A DNA stretch of 64,000 nucleotides from Dichotomocladium elegans (lineage: Eukaryota; Mucoromycota; Mucoromycetes; Mucorales; Lichtheimiaceae): assembly GCA_025716815.1 (NCBI GenBank), contig JAIXMN010000004.1, positions 1,488,001 through 1,552,000 of the forward strand. Direction: 5' to 3'. Numbering within the stretch: the stretch's first letter is position 1; every line of letters begins with the position of its first letter. Under the pieces are notes generated by a model. That model saw nothing but the letters and a program-made list of their open reading frames with translations, was not told the origin of the DNA and searched no databases. Of this stretch, positions 21,771 through 32,573 are shown piece after piece. Both the position numbers and the translations under genes were made by a program.

Positions 21771-24627
21771 TTACCGAGTTATTGGTTTCCCATTAACCAC
21801 ATTGACGATCTCGTCATACGTCAGCGTTTCGTATTCTATCAGCGCTTGAGCCAGTCGGTCCAATTCTTCCCTATGCGTCGTGAGGATCTGACGTGCTCGC
21901 TCTTCCGAAGATTCGACAAGCTGTCGGATTTCGCTTTCGATTGCCTGTCTTGTTGGTGGACTAAGCAACTGCATATCCTCATCATCATGGCTGATAGGCC
22001 CGATCTTGTCACTCATGCCATAGTTTCGCACCATGCGCTTCGCAACGTCCGTCGCCTTCACAATATCGCTATGCGCGCCGCTCGTTACATTATCCGGTCC
22101 AAAGACCATTTCCTCCGCAACACGTCCACCCATGCAGACATCAATCTGAGCACGATATTCCATTTTCGTAAATGAGTCCTGTATTTTCATTCTGACTGTT
22201 AGGCTGAGTAATCACGGGCTGGTGGAGCACTTGTCTCCTTCCCCACGAACCTTATCCATTTCAGGCAATTGGACCGTGACACCCAACGCCGATCCTCGGG
22301 GCATGATCGTTGCTTTGTGCAGGGGCATTGCTCCGGCTGTGTAGTATGCGACAAGAGCATGGCCGCCTTCGTGGTACGCCGTCAATCTCTTGCTCTGATC
22401 GGTAATCACGGCAGAACGACGCTCAGCACCCATGATAATCTTGTCTTTAGCATACTCGAGATGCTTGAGAGTGACCTCGCGGCAACCTTCCTGCGTAGCT
22501 TTGATTGCCGCTTGATTCACAAGATTCGCAAGGTCGGCGCCGCTAAAGCCAGGCGTTCCACGAGCCACCACACTCATATCCACATGGGCATCCATCTGAA
22601 CGTTCTTCATGTGGTGTTTGAGAATCTCGATGCGGCCACGCACGTCCGGGAGAGGCACATTCACATGTCGGTCAAAACGCCCAGGTCGCACAAGAGCCTT
22701 GTCTAGCAGCTCAGGGAAGTTGGTAGCAGCAATGAAAATCACGCCTTCTGTCTGGGAGAATCCGTCCAGATCGACAAGCAGCTGATTAAGTGTCTGGCGC
22801 ATGTACGATTGATCCTTTGGGTTACGCTTGGAGCCAATTGCATCGATCTCGTCGATGAAAACAATACTTGGAGCCTTGGCCCGTGCAGCAGCTATAGAAA
22901 AAGAATAACACCACGCAGCGAGCGATGATTTAGTCTAGCCCAATCCGCCGAGCAACGCAGCCGGTCGTTCTCGATCTTCATGCTACTCACCAAACAATTC
23001 CCGGACACGCCGAGCACCGACACCGACATACATCTCGTCAAACTCGCTGCCGCTCATGAAGAAAAACGGGACCTCCGCCTCGCCCGCAACGGCCCTTGCC
23101 AACATGGTTTTGCCTGTGCCGGGAGGACCGGTAAGCAGAACACCTTTGGGGAGCTTACCACCAAGCTCAGTGAACTTTTGTGGATCTTTCAGGAACTGGA
23201 CAATCTCCTCCAGTTCATGTTTGGCTTCATCAACACCCTGGACATCCTCGAACCGGACAACCTGCTGGTTGCTTGGTTCATACTCCATCTGCGAGGATGC
23301 TGTCTTCAGAAGACCCGAGTTCTCAAAGACCAACGAGAGCAATGTCAAGATGCAGAACGCATAGGTCACAGTTACGCCAACCCATCGCAATGCTCGCCAG
23401 AACATGTATTTCCGCGCTGTGCGTGCACCTCGGTCAGCAAAAGAATGTCGTCATCTCCGACGGTATCACCCTCCTACCTTCTTCCGCAATGACATAGATC
23501 GGTGTTTCCCGGGTGCCCGCGCCTGGTGGGAGCCGCACGCCGTCCACCGACAGCACACGCTTGCCCGTCCCGGATGCCACGATCTTTTGGAGGACAGAGC
23601 CTGAGAGGGCTGCTGGTATATTCAATTCAGTTGTCCGGATCCCAGCGTGGATTCCTTCCCCCGTCCCTATTTTATGCGTACCTTGCTCTCTGCCGACTGC
23701 TGCGGATGTGCCTTCTGCAACAGATGACTCGAGCTTCTGCATAATGCGCGGTAGAATGGCTTCCGCTTGACCAGTCTGGGCTAATGCGGCAATGTAATAT
23801 TGCCAGCACTCTTCATCATGGGCAAAATTGCCTCGCTCAAAACGTGCGATCAACGCCTGCGGATTCTTAGCTCTCAGCATTTCCTATTGACACTATGGTT
23901 AAAAGGATGATTGATTCTTACAAGAACCAAGATACATGTCTTTGTCCTTCCTCAGTCCCACCCCATTTCGACTCACTTTGTATAGGGCGGCCTGCCGCCT
24001 CGGATCCTGTGCAAAAGCATTGGCATCTTGTTCAAGCTTGGCTAACCGACGATGATTGACGAAGCGGAATGACCGAGCCAGGGCAGATGACTTTGGCGAT
24101 GGAGAAGTCGAAAATGAGCGTCTCGCAATCGGTGTAACAAGGGATGGATTCGATTTCAGGAGAAGAGAGCAATCGTTGGCCGCACGTTGGAGATCAGCCT
24201 TGTGAATCGAGTACTATTGATCATACAGTTCAATCGATCTGTAAAACGTCGGGGCTTATGGGGAGGGACACCATTTACGTGTTGGAAAGACGATTGAAGA
24301 AATGGCGAGGTACGGTAGAATCGTGTTGAATTTGCCTTTGTCGCAATATTCTTTAGAAGCGTCGATGCTTCTGCTGCCACAATGCCGAGCTAGAAACAAC
24401 GATTATTGAAAGGTTAGAAATGCAAGTCATCCACATACGAACCAAAGAAAAAGGCCCAGTTAATGGACGTCACACTGGGTCTTCCTTTTCTTTTTAAGGG
24501 GATTCACCTGTAGTGTAAAGACAGCAGCCCCATGAGTGTTCATTGATGAACGAGGAGGTTTGTGGACAGCTTCGATTTGTTGCCCGAGAGCCCTCCAGCA
24601 CTGAGAGAGTTCAGCCCTGGCCGACAT
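21771..24627 (-). CDS. YME1: Mitochondrial i-AAA protease Yme1
   Basis: Seven exons on the minus strand: 24627-24508, 24389-24279, 24213-23977, 23883-23478, 23416-22991, 22891-22251 and 22178-21771, giving 782 residues (yeast 747). The N-terminus is basic with RRSFSTS, fitting a mitochondrial presequence. One membrane helix lies near residues 300-320 ([17 protein letters not shown]), as expected of i-AAA rather than the two-helix m-AAA type. The AAA module has Walker A GPPGTGKT (~387), Walker B IVFIDEID, and the SRH with RPGRFDRH. The M41 zinc site is HEGGH (~607), with [11 protein letters not shown] supplying the distal region. Yme1 degrades misfolded and regulatory proteins on the intermembrane-space side of the inner membrane. 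All introns fall where the family sequence has no gap. Confidence 0.94.
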
Positions 24628-25140
24628 TTTAAAACCCAGTTCAAACGTAATTTTGCTTGCTTTTTTCTTTTCTTTTCTTATTCACCTCCACCGTTTATTT
24701 TCTTTATATATATTATTTTACGAATGTACGTTGGCTGGAAGAGGAGGAGGAAGAAGAAGAACAAGAAGAAGGCTGTGGAGAAGAGCAAAGGAGTGACCAT
24801 GTAGGAGAGGCGGGTTATTTGCAAGGCAGGAAAGCGAGGTGGAGGCATGGTTTGCGGAGCAGAGGACAAGATCGCAACATCACGATGACGACTTTGCGGG
24901 TGTTGTAATACAGAGCCAATGCTAAATGCTTGAAAAAGTTTGACACTTTACCTCGTATGGCAGTGAAACCTTCTGTTCCATTGTGCCCAGCTCCTTAATT
25001 CCACCCCTCCCCCAATCCCTTAGCGCGGGCTCGCCACTTCACCGTTAAGCCTTGTTCAATTATGTCATGCCGAATGCGGATATAAATACGTCCCCCCCAT
25101 GCAAAGCAATTTATCATTCACCTATCTCTTCTATCGCATC
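24628..25140. other. Divergent promoter of Yme1 and LEA-like gene
   Basis: Contains pyrimidine-rich DNA next to the Yme1 start, a purine (GAA/GAG) stretch near 24738-24775, and a TATA box close to the LEA-like gene. Both flanking products appear mitochondrial, so shared control is possible but unproven. Confidence 0.5.
25081..25088 (+). promoter_or_regulatory. TATA box of the LEA-like gene
   Basis: TATAAATA lies 53 bases upstream of the ATG at 25141, a strong core-promoter match for a stress-type gene. Confidence 0.5.
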
Positions 25141-25939
25141 ATGTTTTCTCGGACTCTCCTCTCCTCTCAACGCACCATTGCCCAGCGCCGTCTGGCCTCC
25201 ACGGCCACCACTACCCCTCCTCCTCCCCGTTCTTCCCCTCCCGGCTCGAGTGGCAGCAACAATACCGGTCTATTGCTTGCTCTGGCTGCTGCTGCAGGCG
25301 CAGGGTTTTATTATTACAAGAAGAATAACGACCAGGGTAAGGAAAGAGAAAGAACGCGTGTTCAGTGTCCCAAGGGCCGGGCATTTCAGGCAAGTCGTCT
25401 CAATCGCTTCCCCCGATTGCTGTATTATAGATAAGCTTGAAGACGCAAAGCAGAACGTCAAGAAGGCAGCAGATGATGTCAAGGATGTCTCTGCGAACAA
25501 GTATGAACAGGTCAAGAACGAGGCGGCTGGAAAGTACGAAGAAGCGAAGGATGCCGCGACGGGCAAATACGAGCAGGCCAAGGGCGACGCAACTGGCAAG
25601 TACGAACAGGCGAAGGACCAGGCATATGGCAAGTATGAGCAGGCCAAGGAGACCGCGGGCGACATCGCTGCCGAGGCACGCGGTTATGTGGACGCTGCAA
25701 AGACCGAAGTGAACGAGTCTATCGCCAATGCCAAGCATGCTGCGAACGAGACTGCAGACGAAGCGCGCGGCTATGTCGATGCTGCAAAGCAGGCAGTCAA
25801 CAACAAATACGAAGCCGCTAAGGGCATCTTTGGCAAGAAGGAGGAAGACATCAAAGCCAAGGGCTCACAGGCTGTCGAGGAAGTACGAAACAAGACTGAC
25901 GAGGTTGCGGATGATATCCAAAAGAAATTGAATAAATAA
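25141..25939 (+). CDS. LEA-like repeat protein with mitochondrial presequence
   Basis: Exons 25141-25336 and 25431-25939 give 234 residues. MFSRTLLSSQRTIAQRRLAST is an amphipathic, Arg-rich mitochondrial targeting signal. A hydrophobic segment follows (LLLALAAAAGAGFYYY). The rest is 11-mer-type repeats such as ATGKYEQAKGD, AAGKYEEAKDA and EARGYVDAAKQ, rich in Ala, Lys and Glu and without Cys or Trp, the hallmark of group 3 LEA proteins. These form amphipathic helices on drying and protect membranes and enzymes. I infer a role in desiccation or spore tolerance at a mitochondrial membrane. Frame 3 and frame 1 are also open over the repeats because of codon periodicity; they are shadows. Confidence 0.75.
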
Positions 25940-26192
25940 AATTATTGCACTGTACAGAAATTCGTAAACTATTCTTTTGTTTCGTAATGTACGCTATGCC
26001 AAAGACAAATAGACTCAACAGAGTGCGTCCCTTCATCGACAACGCCATCCATAGAAGGCTCATTCAGAACGTGAAATGGATAGGAAAGGTAAAAAACGCT
26101 AAATGGTTCAAAGCCGATAGAATCCAGAGCTGGTGGGATGCAGGCTTTTATTACATATCGTTTTGATTACAAACGTCGTGGTAATGCTGTTG

Positions 26193-29100
26193 TTATCGTT
26201 TAGCGAGCGGTAGAGGGACCTTGCATTGCCAAAGAACAAAGGGCGGATCAGAGCCTTTTGTCCTGTAATTTGCGGTTGTCTTCCTATGGGGTCGGCATTT
26301 ACAGAGCGTTCGAGCACCATTTTTCTCATAATATGATTTCACAGCGTCGATTCCACCATTGATCACAGCAATTCGGGAAAGACGATACTTCCTCACAAGC
26401 GCAGCAGCAAACTAGAGGGAAAGTTATTATACCCTTATTCCCCTCTAAACGCTTATCTTCCTTTCCTGTCTTACATCGGTCGTCTCCTCGCCCTCAGGGC
26501 CGACAATCACGTGGTACTTGCGGTTCAGTTTTTTCAGGATGTTTGCATACGTTTGCAATTTTGAAGCCTGCATATTCATGGATGAGGTAATGTGTCCGTT
26601 GGCAAACCTGTTCATTCGATAGGATATCTGACATTTAATCACGCGCATTCGTCCGTCCGTCCTCAGATCCTTACTCTTGTTCCGAGCGAATATCGAGGAT
26701 AAGCGTATAAGGTGAGATGGTTGGATAATCCCTCATGGCTATCCGAGGAGCGAGTTCTTGTTTTCTGATTTCGATGGGCAATGCTTTCTCCCACCAGTCC
26801 TTTGGCTAAATTTAAAAATATAAGTTCTCACGCCGTAGTTGCTGATATTCAGATTCAATCTTACCTCTTCGGATGCAGCCGAACTGGGCTGCAAAGCGAC
26901 AATGCTCGGTGGGGTCACTTTGCACATTCCCATCGCAGCCTGAATACATTTTTCGATGTCGATCTTTGGGAAGTTCTCCGAAAACAATGAGATACATCCG
27001 TTAAATTCATATTTCAACAGGTCCTCGCGAAATTGCTGCAGTATTGCAACACCCACGAATAGTGGGAGGGAAGGAGGTCCCACCACGAACTTGTCCCACA
27101 AATAATACACTTTGTCTAACGCGAAAACATCTACAGAGATCTTCAGTTAGCAAGATACATCCCTTCATTTGTGAGGATCATTCCTGAGACTTGCGTGTAA
27201 AAAGCGTAAAAAACCAGCGGATCGCATATAGATGAGGTTCGAAACTGATGGCATCAAAATGGGCCGAAAGCTCGGGATCGTGATAGCTAAGCAAGTGCCG
27301 AAATACGGCAAAGTAATCATCCAACACAGGCTTGCTGTCCTTGACAAAAAAGTTGGTTAAAAATTTGTGAATAAACTTCTGCAGGCATTCAAATGCGACA
27401 GCCTCATCGTTGAAATTCAGTGCCAAGAAGGGGGCACATAGTGAGTCAAGCCCTACAGCATGAACAAGATTATTCCTCCGTACCAAAGCTATCTGCCCAG
27501 CTTTCTACCGAATATTTACCTTGCCAGTAGACCCAATCCTTCCGCTTGTTTGAAGAGACCCAGGCCTTAAGCAGGCGACGCAGTTTCTCATGACCCACCG
27601 ACGACGCCAAGAGTTGGTTATACTGATGGCATCGAGGGACGTCTTGGTACCCATCCTCAATAGGTCAGCATATCCGACATTGCAAAATCTTCATAATCCA
27701 CCTACCAACGTCAATCTACACATGGTAAGTTTAGCCTTCATCGATAACTAAGGTTTGATTAATTAGCGTCATATCTGCTTTTACCTGTCGATCCGTCACT
27801 GCGTCGTTGTACTTATCAATTTTGCTGTACTCATGTTCCAGGTCGCCCTGCACACCCAAGATAGCAGCCCAGACTTTGCCACGCATAGCTGGTGGGATAT
27901 CTATCTTTGCATGGTATATAATCTCTTTGCGGGAAGCAGGATATTGCCTTAGTAATTCTGCAAAAAGTAGCTGACGATGATACTGGTAATTAACGTCCTG
28001 CTCGCGGAGAGCCAATGACCGGCGAGGTGTTGTGGTATGAGTCCCTGTTGGTGTAGAAGGAGGATTGGTGCCGACCGACAGCGAGGATGAAGACCGAGAT
28101 CGTGTCATACTTGTGAGGGAAAAGGTGCGGTTGACGGATCGTGAAGTAGAAGGTGTAGTTGGGCTGGATACGAATGTGCTGCTCTGCGGACCATTGTTAA
28201 ACGCACTCGCAGTTGGAGGTACGACTTCGTCGTTGTATACAAGTTCATCATCTAGATCACTTTCAGCCTTGTCATCGGAGGATGCATCGCCGTTGACCAG
28301 GAAGTTAACATCATCTTCATCCACAACAGTGAAGAAGTCAGTGTCCCACTCGAACCGCTCTGTGTTTGAACGCCTGGCATCTTCCAGCCTCTGGTAGAGT
28401 TCCTTAAAACTCAAAATATATAAAGTATCTGAATAGAGTTGCGTCGTGTCGACGGTCACCGAGCCTATTTCCGCGCCGTCTTCGACAAAGCCAACGCGTG
28501 GCAACCGCTCGATCACAGGCATTGATAAGAATACGCCACGTTTGACCAAGTTAAGCTCCAAATCTCCACCGGCCAGACGCCAAAGATGGTATATTTGGGA
28601 AATGGGCAGATCTCGAAGTATGTCAGTAGCTGGAGGTAAGCCTTTCTGTGTGTCCTTCTCCACTTCATCGGGGTTAAGGTCCTCCGACACAATAATGGGC
28701 GCATAGACCCATGGATGCTCCATGCTAATTTCTGGAATGTTTAAGAACGGGTTTGATAGAATCTGCTGTAGACTGGGACGCTGGGCGGGTAAGACGCTGA
28801 GGCATGAGAGCACAAATTGGCGGAAAGCCTCGATCTCTTCTCCATTATTCGTTCTGCCATTGATATCTTTTCCTTGAAGGAATGTAAGCACTTCTTTGTT
28901 GATGTCGAGGGTCTCGATATTTTTGTGGTGCCATACTGGCTTGATGTTTTCGTTAGCCCATTCGGTAAGCGTGGTAAGAGAATCGAAAATAAGCCCGATA
29001 TCAGAGGTTGTCCAGAAGGCATGCCGGCAGTACTGTTCTACAAGAATCACGCCCACTGCCCAGCAGTCTCGCTAAGTTTACTGAGTCTGTTGTTATTATA

Positions 29101-29981
29101 TACCAAATTCTACACGGAGTATATACCTTGTCATGAAACAAGGACTCAGGCGACTCATCCCCCACCACTTCCGGTGCCAGATACGCCGCGTATCTGAATA
29201 TGCAGGTATTAATACTTAATGATACACATAGACAACAAGAACCTCCTGCATTACCCAATTGGAAAATCCACGTCTGCACCGCTTCCAGTCATATGATATA
29301 GCCCATAACCGCATAGTTTGATATGTCCCTGTTGTATGTTTTCGCCTAGTGTTAAGCAATCTTTCCTTCCATTACAAAAATACGATATGGGAAGGCTTAC
29401 ATTTTCGGTCAGCAATATATTATGCGGCGAGAGAGCAGCATGAATCATGTTGTTCTGCTGCAGATAAATCAGGGCTGAGAAGATTTCCCGCGCGTACTGT
29501 CGAAGTAATGGTATTCTAATTTGTATATAATCATGCGTTTGTGCCTAGAGCGAGTTATATGCTCTCTCGGAAGCAGACAATGCTTACTTTATCGGCTCAG
29601 GTTCTATGTCTTCCTTCGAACTGCGTGCTTTTTGAAGCGAGTCATCGTAATACTCCGTTACAACAAAAAGTCGGTCTGGGATCATGTTTTACGCAATTCA
29701 GCCAGCGTTTCTATCAGCATCCTTCGTAACTTCCAAGAATCAAATCATTTACCGTGTTTTCCTCGATGAATTTCGACGTACTCGCATAGATTCTCGTGGA
29801 CAAGCGTCTTTAGGAACTGAAATCGTCCAATGATTTGAGAGGGAGCTGATAGGGCCAAATGACCCGATTGAGCGAGCACATCGGACGCCTTGGAAGATGC
29901 GACAAAGTTACAGGATGCAAGCTTCGGCGTGGGTCTATTTGCGTGGATCTTGAGGTCTGGCGCATTGGCAAAGAGAGCCAT
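26193..29981 (-). CDS. TBCK: TBCK: pseudokinase, TBC and rhodanese protein
   Basis: Thirteen exons (29981-29753, 29675-29588, 29515-29401, 29328-29255, 29193-29127, 29071-27785, 27715-27706, 27642-27520, 27452-27195, 27130-26865, 26805-26675, 26607-26475, 26411-26193) give 999 residues. The kinase part (1-330) reads [29 protein letters not shown] and GYGLYHMT: the HRD Asp and DFG are absent, so it is a pseudokinase, as in human TBCK. The TBC domain (~572-800) has [40 protein letters not shown], then YLWDKF. The C-terminal rhodanese domain (~870-970; [15 protein letters not shown]) lacks the catalytic Cys. TBC domains act on Rab GTPases; human TBCK belongs to the FERRY early-endosome complex. 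One exon is 10 nt (27706-27715) and intron 9 is GC-AG. A Ser/Thr-rich insert lies near residues 455-540. Confidence 0.9.
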
Positions 29982-30478
29982 TGTTTTACCAACAAGATGC
30001 TCGTTCTTTGCAAACAGGCTTTCCAAGAGTACCTTGGGCTTTCTTCAAAGTCCGCTTTGAAGAGCAGCATTGAGTGCGGGGGAGAGATCCACGCTGACTT
30101 TTTTGTTGTAGGAGTAGGTGACAAGGCTCCAGATGTGTGCACCTGATCTTATGAAGAGCCGCAATATCCATCACCGAAAAACGATTCTTCACACATTCAT
30201 ACAGTATGTATTTCTCTATCTCGCCCATTGTATCCGTAAAAGTTAAATTGGTTGTTGTTGACTGCAGGAGCCTCAAGCTATATTAAAGGATTCCCCGGTA
30301 CGAAAATTGCTGATACGTCTTCATGATTATATGAAATCCATGTCCTTCAAGGAAAATCTAGCCTTTTCTAAAGTGGTTATCTGTCAGGACCTATCGGCGC
30401 ATCTAGTCACGGTGCTTTAGGGTCTCTGCTCAATCTTCCTCGCTACAGGCTAAATCGATTTCTCTTTTAATGAAGCAC
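29982..30478. other. TBCK upstream region with unresolved short frame
   Basis: On the minus strand an ATG at 30230 opens MGEIEKYILYECVKNRF and runs to a natural-looking helical peptide before frames break near 30145. A further piece, LLESLFAKNEHLVGKT, is in frame with the TBCK start but is separated by a stop. This could be a separate tiny gene, a 5' exon not resolved here, or chance. Confidence 0.3.
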
Positions 30479-30808
30479 TTAAACATCTGAAGCAATTGCT
30501 CCATAAGTTTCTTCTTCATAGGACAACGAGTGGTTTCTGTCCAATGCAATATAAAATAGGGCTATGTTATTCATTGAAAATACGTGAACGATTCACCTGT
30601 TCAACATGGGTTCCTGGGTACATCTGATGTACTTGAAACCTTTCCCAAAATCGCCTTAAAAAGTATGCAGACACAGTTTCATATCAACGGTATCATCCAT
30701 ATCCTTAGGGCAGCGATGCGCATCAATTACAGAATCTTGTCCTTCTTTGTAAGGCAAGCGATTACTCGCTTCAGAATATGGAGTGCTCATAGAATAAAAA
30801 GAATCCAT
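30479..30808 (-). pseudogene. Small spliced gene with an in-frame stop
   Basis: Two minus-strand exons, 30808-30597 and 30536-30479, join at proper GT-AG sites and stay in frame from ATG to a TAA stop: MDSFYSMSTPYSEASNRLPY, through HRCPKDMDDTVDMKLCLHTF, an internal TAA, then GDFGKGFKYIRCTQEPMLNR and SYEEETYGAIASDV. Without the stop it would encode about 88 residues. I do not recognise the family. Retained splice sites plus one stop suggest a recently broken gene, or a sequence error in the T-run just before the stop. Confidence 0.45.
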
Positions 30809-30883
30809 TCTTAAAGGATAAACTTGACCAAGTTTGTTGTTGAATTAGGCCATTATATAGAACTCTGATATTGGGGGGAGGCT

Positions 30884-32573
30884 TTATTTCTTGACTATAA
30901 TGTGATCTATTCGAGATCCAATACGACCATCTAATCGAGATTCCCAATGGGATATTTCGAGTTCGTCTGGTGAAACACTGAAAGTTGTGAATCCATAGCC
31001 TTGATAAATTGTAGCAGACCAGTCTGCTCGTGGCAAAGAGGCATTGAACTTGTCGGGACCTTCGTAATTACCCGAGTTTCCGCTGATGATTTGAAAGAAG
31101 GACGGCGGTCGCAAATACGTATCGGCGATTTTAGTATTATTGACTAGAGGATAGGTGCGCTCATAATTATGACGGTGTCCACTACATGTTACAAATCCAT
31201 CGAATAAGCATATAGATTATTCACTGAAATTGAAAATAAAAAAAACACGTACCATAAATAAAGATCGACGTTATGCTCCACAAAAATATCCTCCAACCCT
31301 CGGCTGATCCTTGCTGTATTATTAGTGGCAAGGACTCCGTGGCGGATCATGTCTGCCTTTGGGCCGCAATCCTTGTCATCGGCAGGTGTGCAATAGAGGG
31401 GACGATGTCCCATGACAATTATCCAGGGGCGTTCATTGCGCTGGGCGTTGGCTTTAGCCAAGTCGTCCTCGAGCCAGTTCAGCGCGGTGTTGAGCTCACC
31501 CTGATCATTGTTAAAATAGACCTCAGTTGAGAAGGCAACCAAGTGAAGCGATTTATAGTTGAATGAGTAAAGCAGTGGGGTTGGTGACTTTGATTCTTTG
31601 TAAGGAACAATGTTGAAGCGACTCTTGTACTGCGAGAAATTGTATGCTGCTTCATGGTTTCCTGGCGTTGTCATCACCGGCAAACGTGCATAGAGATCCT
31701 CTACGAAATTCATATATTCATCACCTTTGGCGCCGCCCATGTCCGCAAGGTCGTAGGCCTTTCATTTATGCGCGTATATTATATACATATAATAAGTACA
31801 GACAGGTCAGTTATGTGTTACGTTTTCTAGTTTGTTCTAATGGTAATAATACCTGGTCGCCCATAAATGCCATAAAATCATATTCGTGCTGTCGGGCCAA
31901 CTTGCGAAGTATGGGCATAGAAACAGCATTCACAACTCCCTATGAACGAAGGCCCTCCATCAAACAATTGTTTCCTTCAACGGCACAATTTCTGTCCCAT
32001 TACGTCGTACCATGTCTGCTGCTGCAATAAATTGAAATTCGGCATGTCTGTTGGGCGTATGGAACTCCAAAACATCCGACCAGAAGGTTTCTTTAGTGGT
32101 TTCCGAGCTTCGAAATGAGCCGACTTTGTACTGATAAACGGCCGAATTAGCCAAGTCATTATGCGTTCGGAAGTTATACAAATGCTGGGTGCGATTGGCA
32201 GAACCAGGATCACTAAAGGAGACCCACTGGATATATTTAGTTTAGTTATGCATAAGGATAGAACACTTGCTATTTCTACCTCTTCTGGTTTCTCAATGGT
32301 CACAGCATGATTTTTGCGTCCTTTACGCCAATACATCAATTGAACATGATCAGCTTTGTCGACAGTGATGAATTGAATACGAGCGGCGGCACCGTCAGAG
32401 AGCCAGGAAAGGTGAATTTGCTGCGGCTGAATAGGATGTCTGCTGTGGTTCCAGTTTCCCATGTTGTACACATCCTGGAATGATACCTTTCCGGGGCCTC
32501 CTGGAGCATCGCTTCCTGCCAATGCATAAACGGCAGCCATAGAAAGGAACCACAAAAACTTCAGCGCAAACAT
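30884..32573 (-). CDS. Secreted purple acid phosphatase-like metallophosphatase
   Basis: Exons 32573-32280, 32226-32011, 31939-31853, 31758-31253 and 31181-30884 give 466 residues. A signal peptide (MFALKFLWFLSMAAVYALAG) is followed by an Ig/fibronectin-like N-terminal domain (QIHLSWLSDGAAARIQF) and the catalytic domain with five metal-binding blocks in order: ADMG, GDQAYD, GNHEAAYNFSQYKSRF, VMGHRPLY and GHRHNYERTYP. The Tyr of GDxxY that gives purple acid phosphatases their colour is present (GDQAY). Several N-glycosylation sites are visible. The enzyme hydrolyses phosphate monoesters outside the cell or in the secretory path, probably for phosphate gathering. The first block has A in place of the usual G before D. 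Confidence 0.9.

Noticed and set aside
22269..22706. Plus-strand frames over Yme1
   Set aside because: Mirror shadows of the conserved AAA exon on the other strand.
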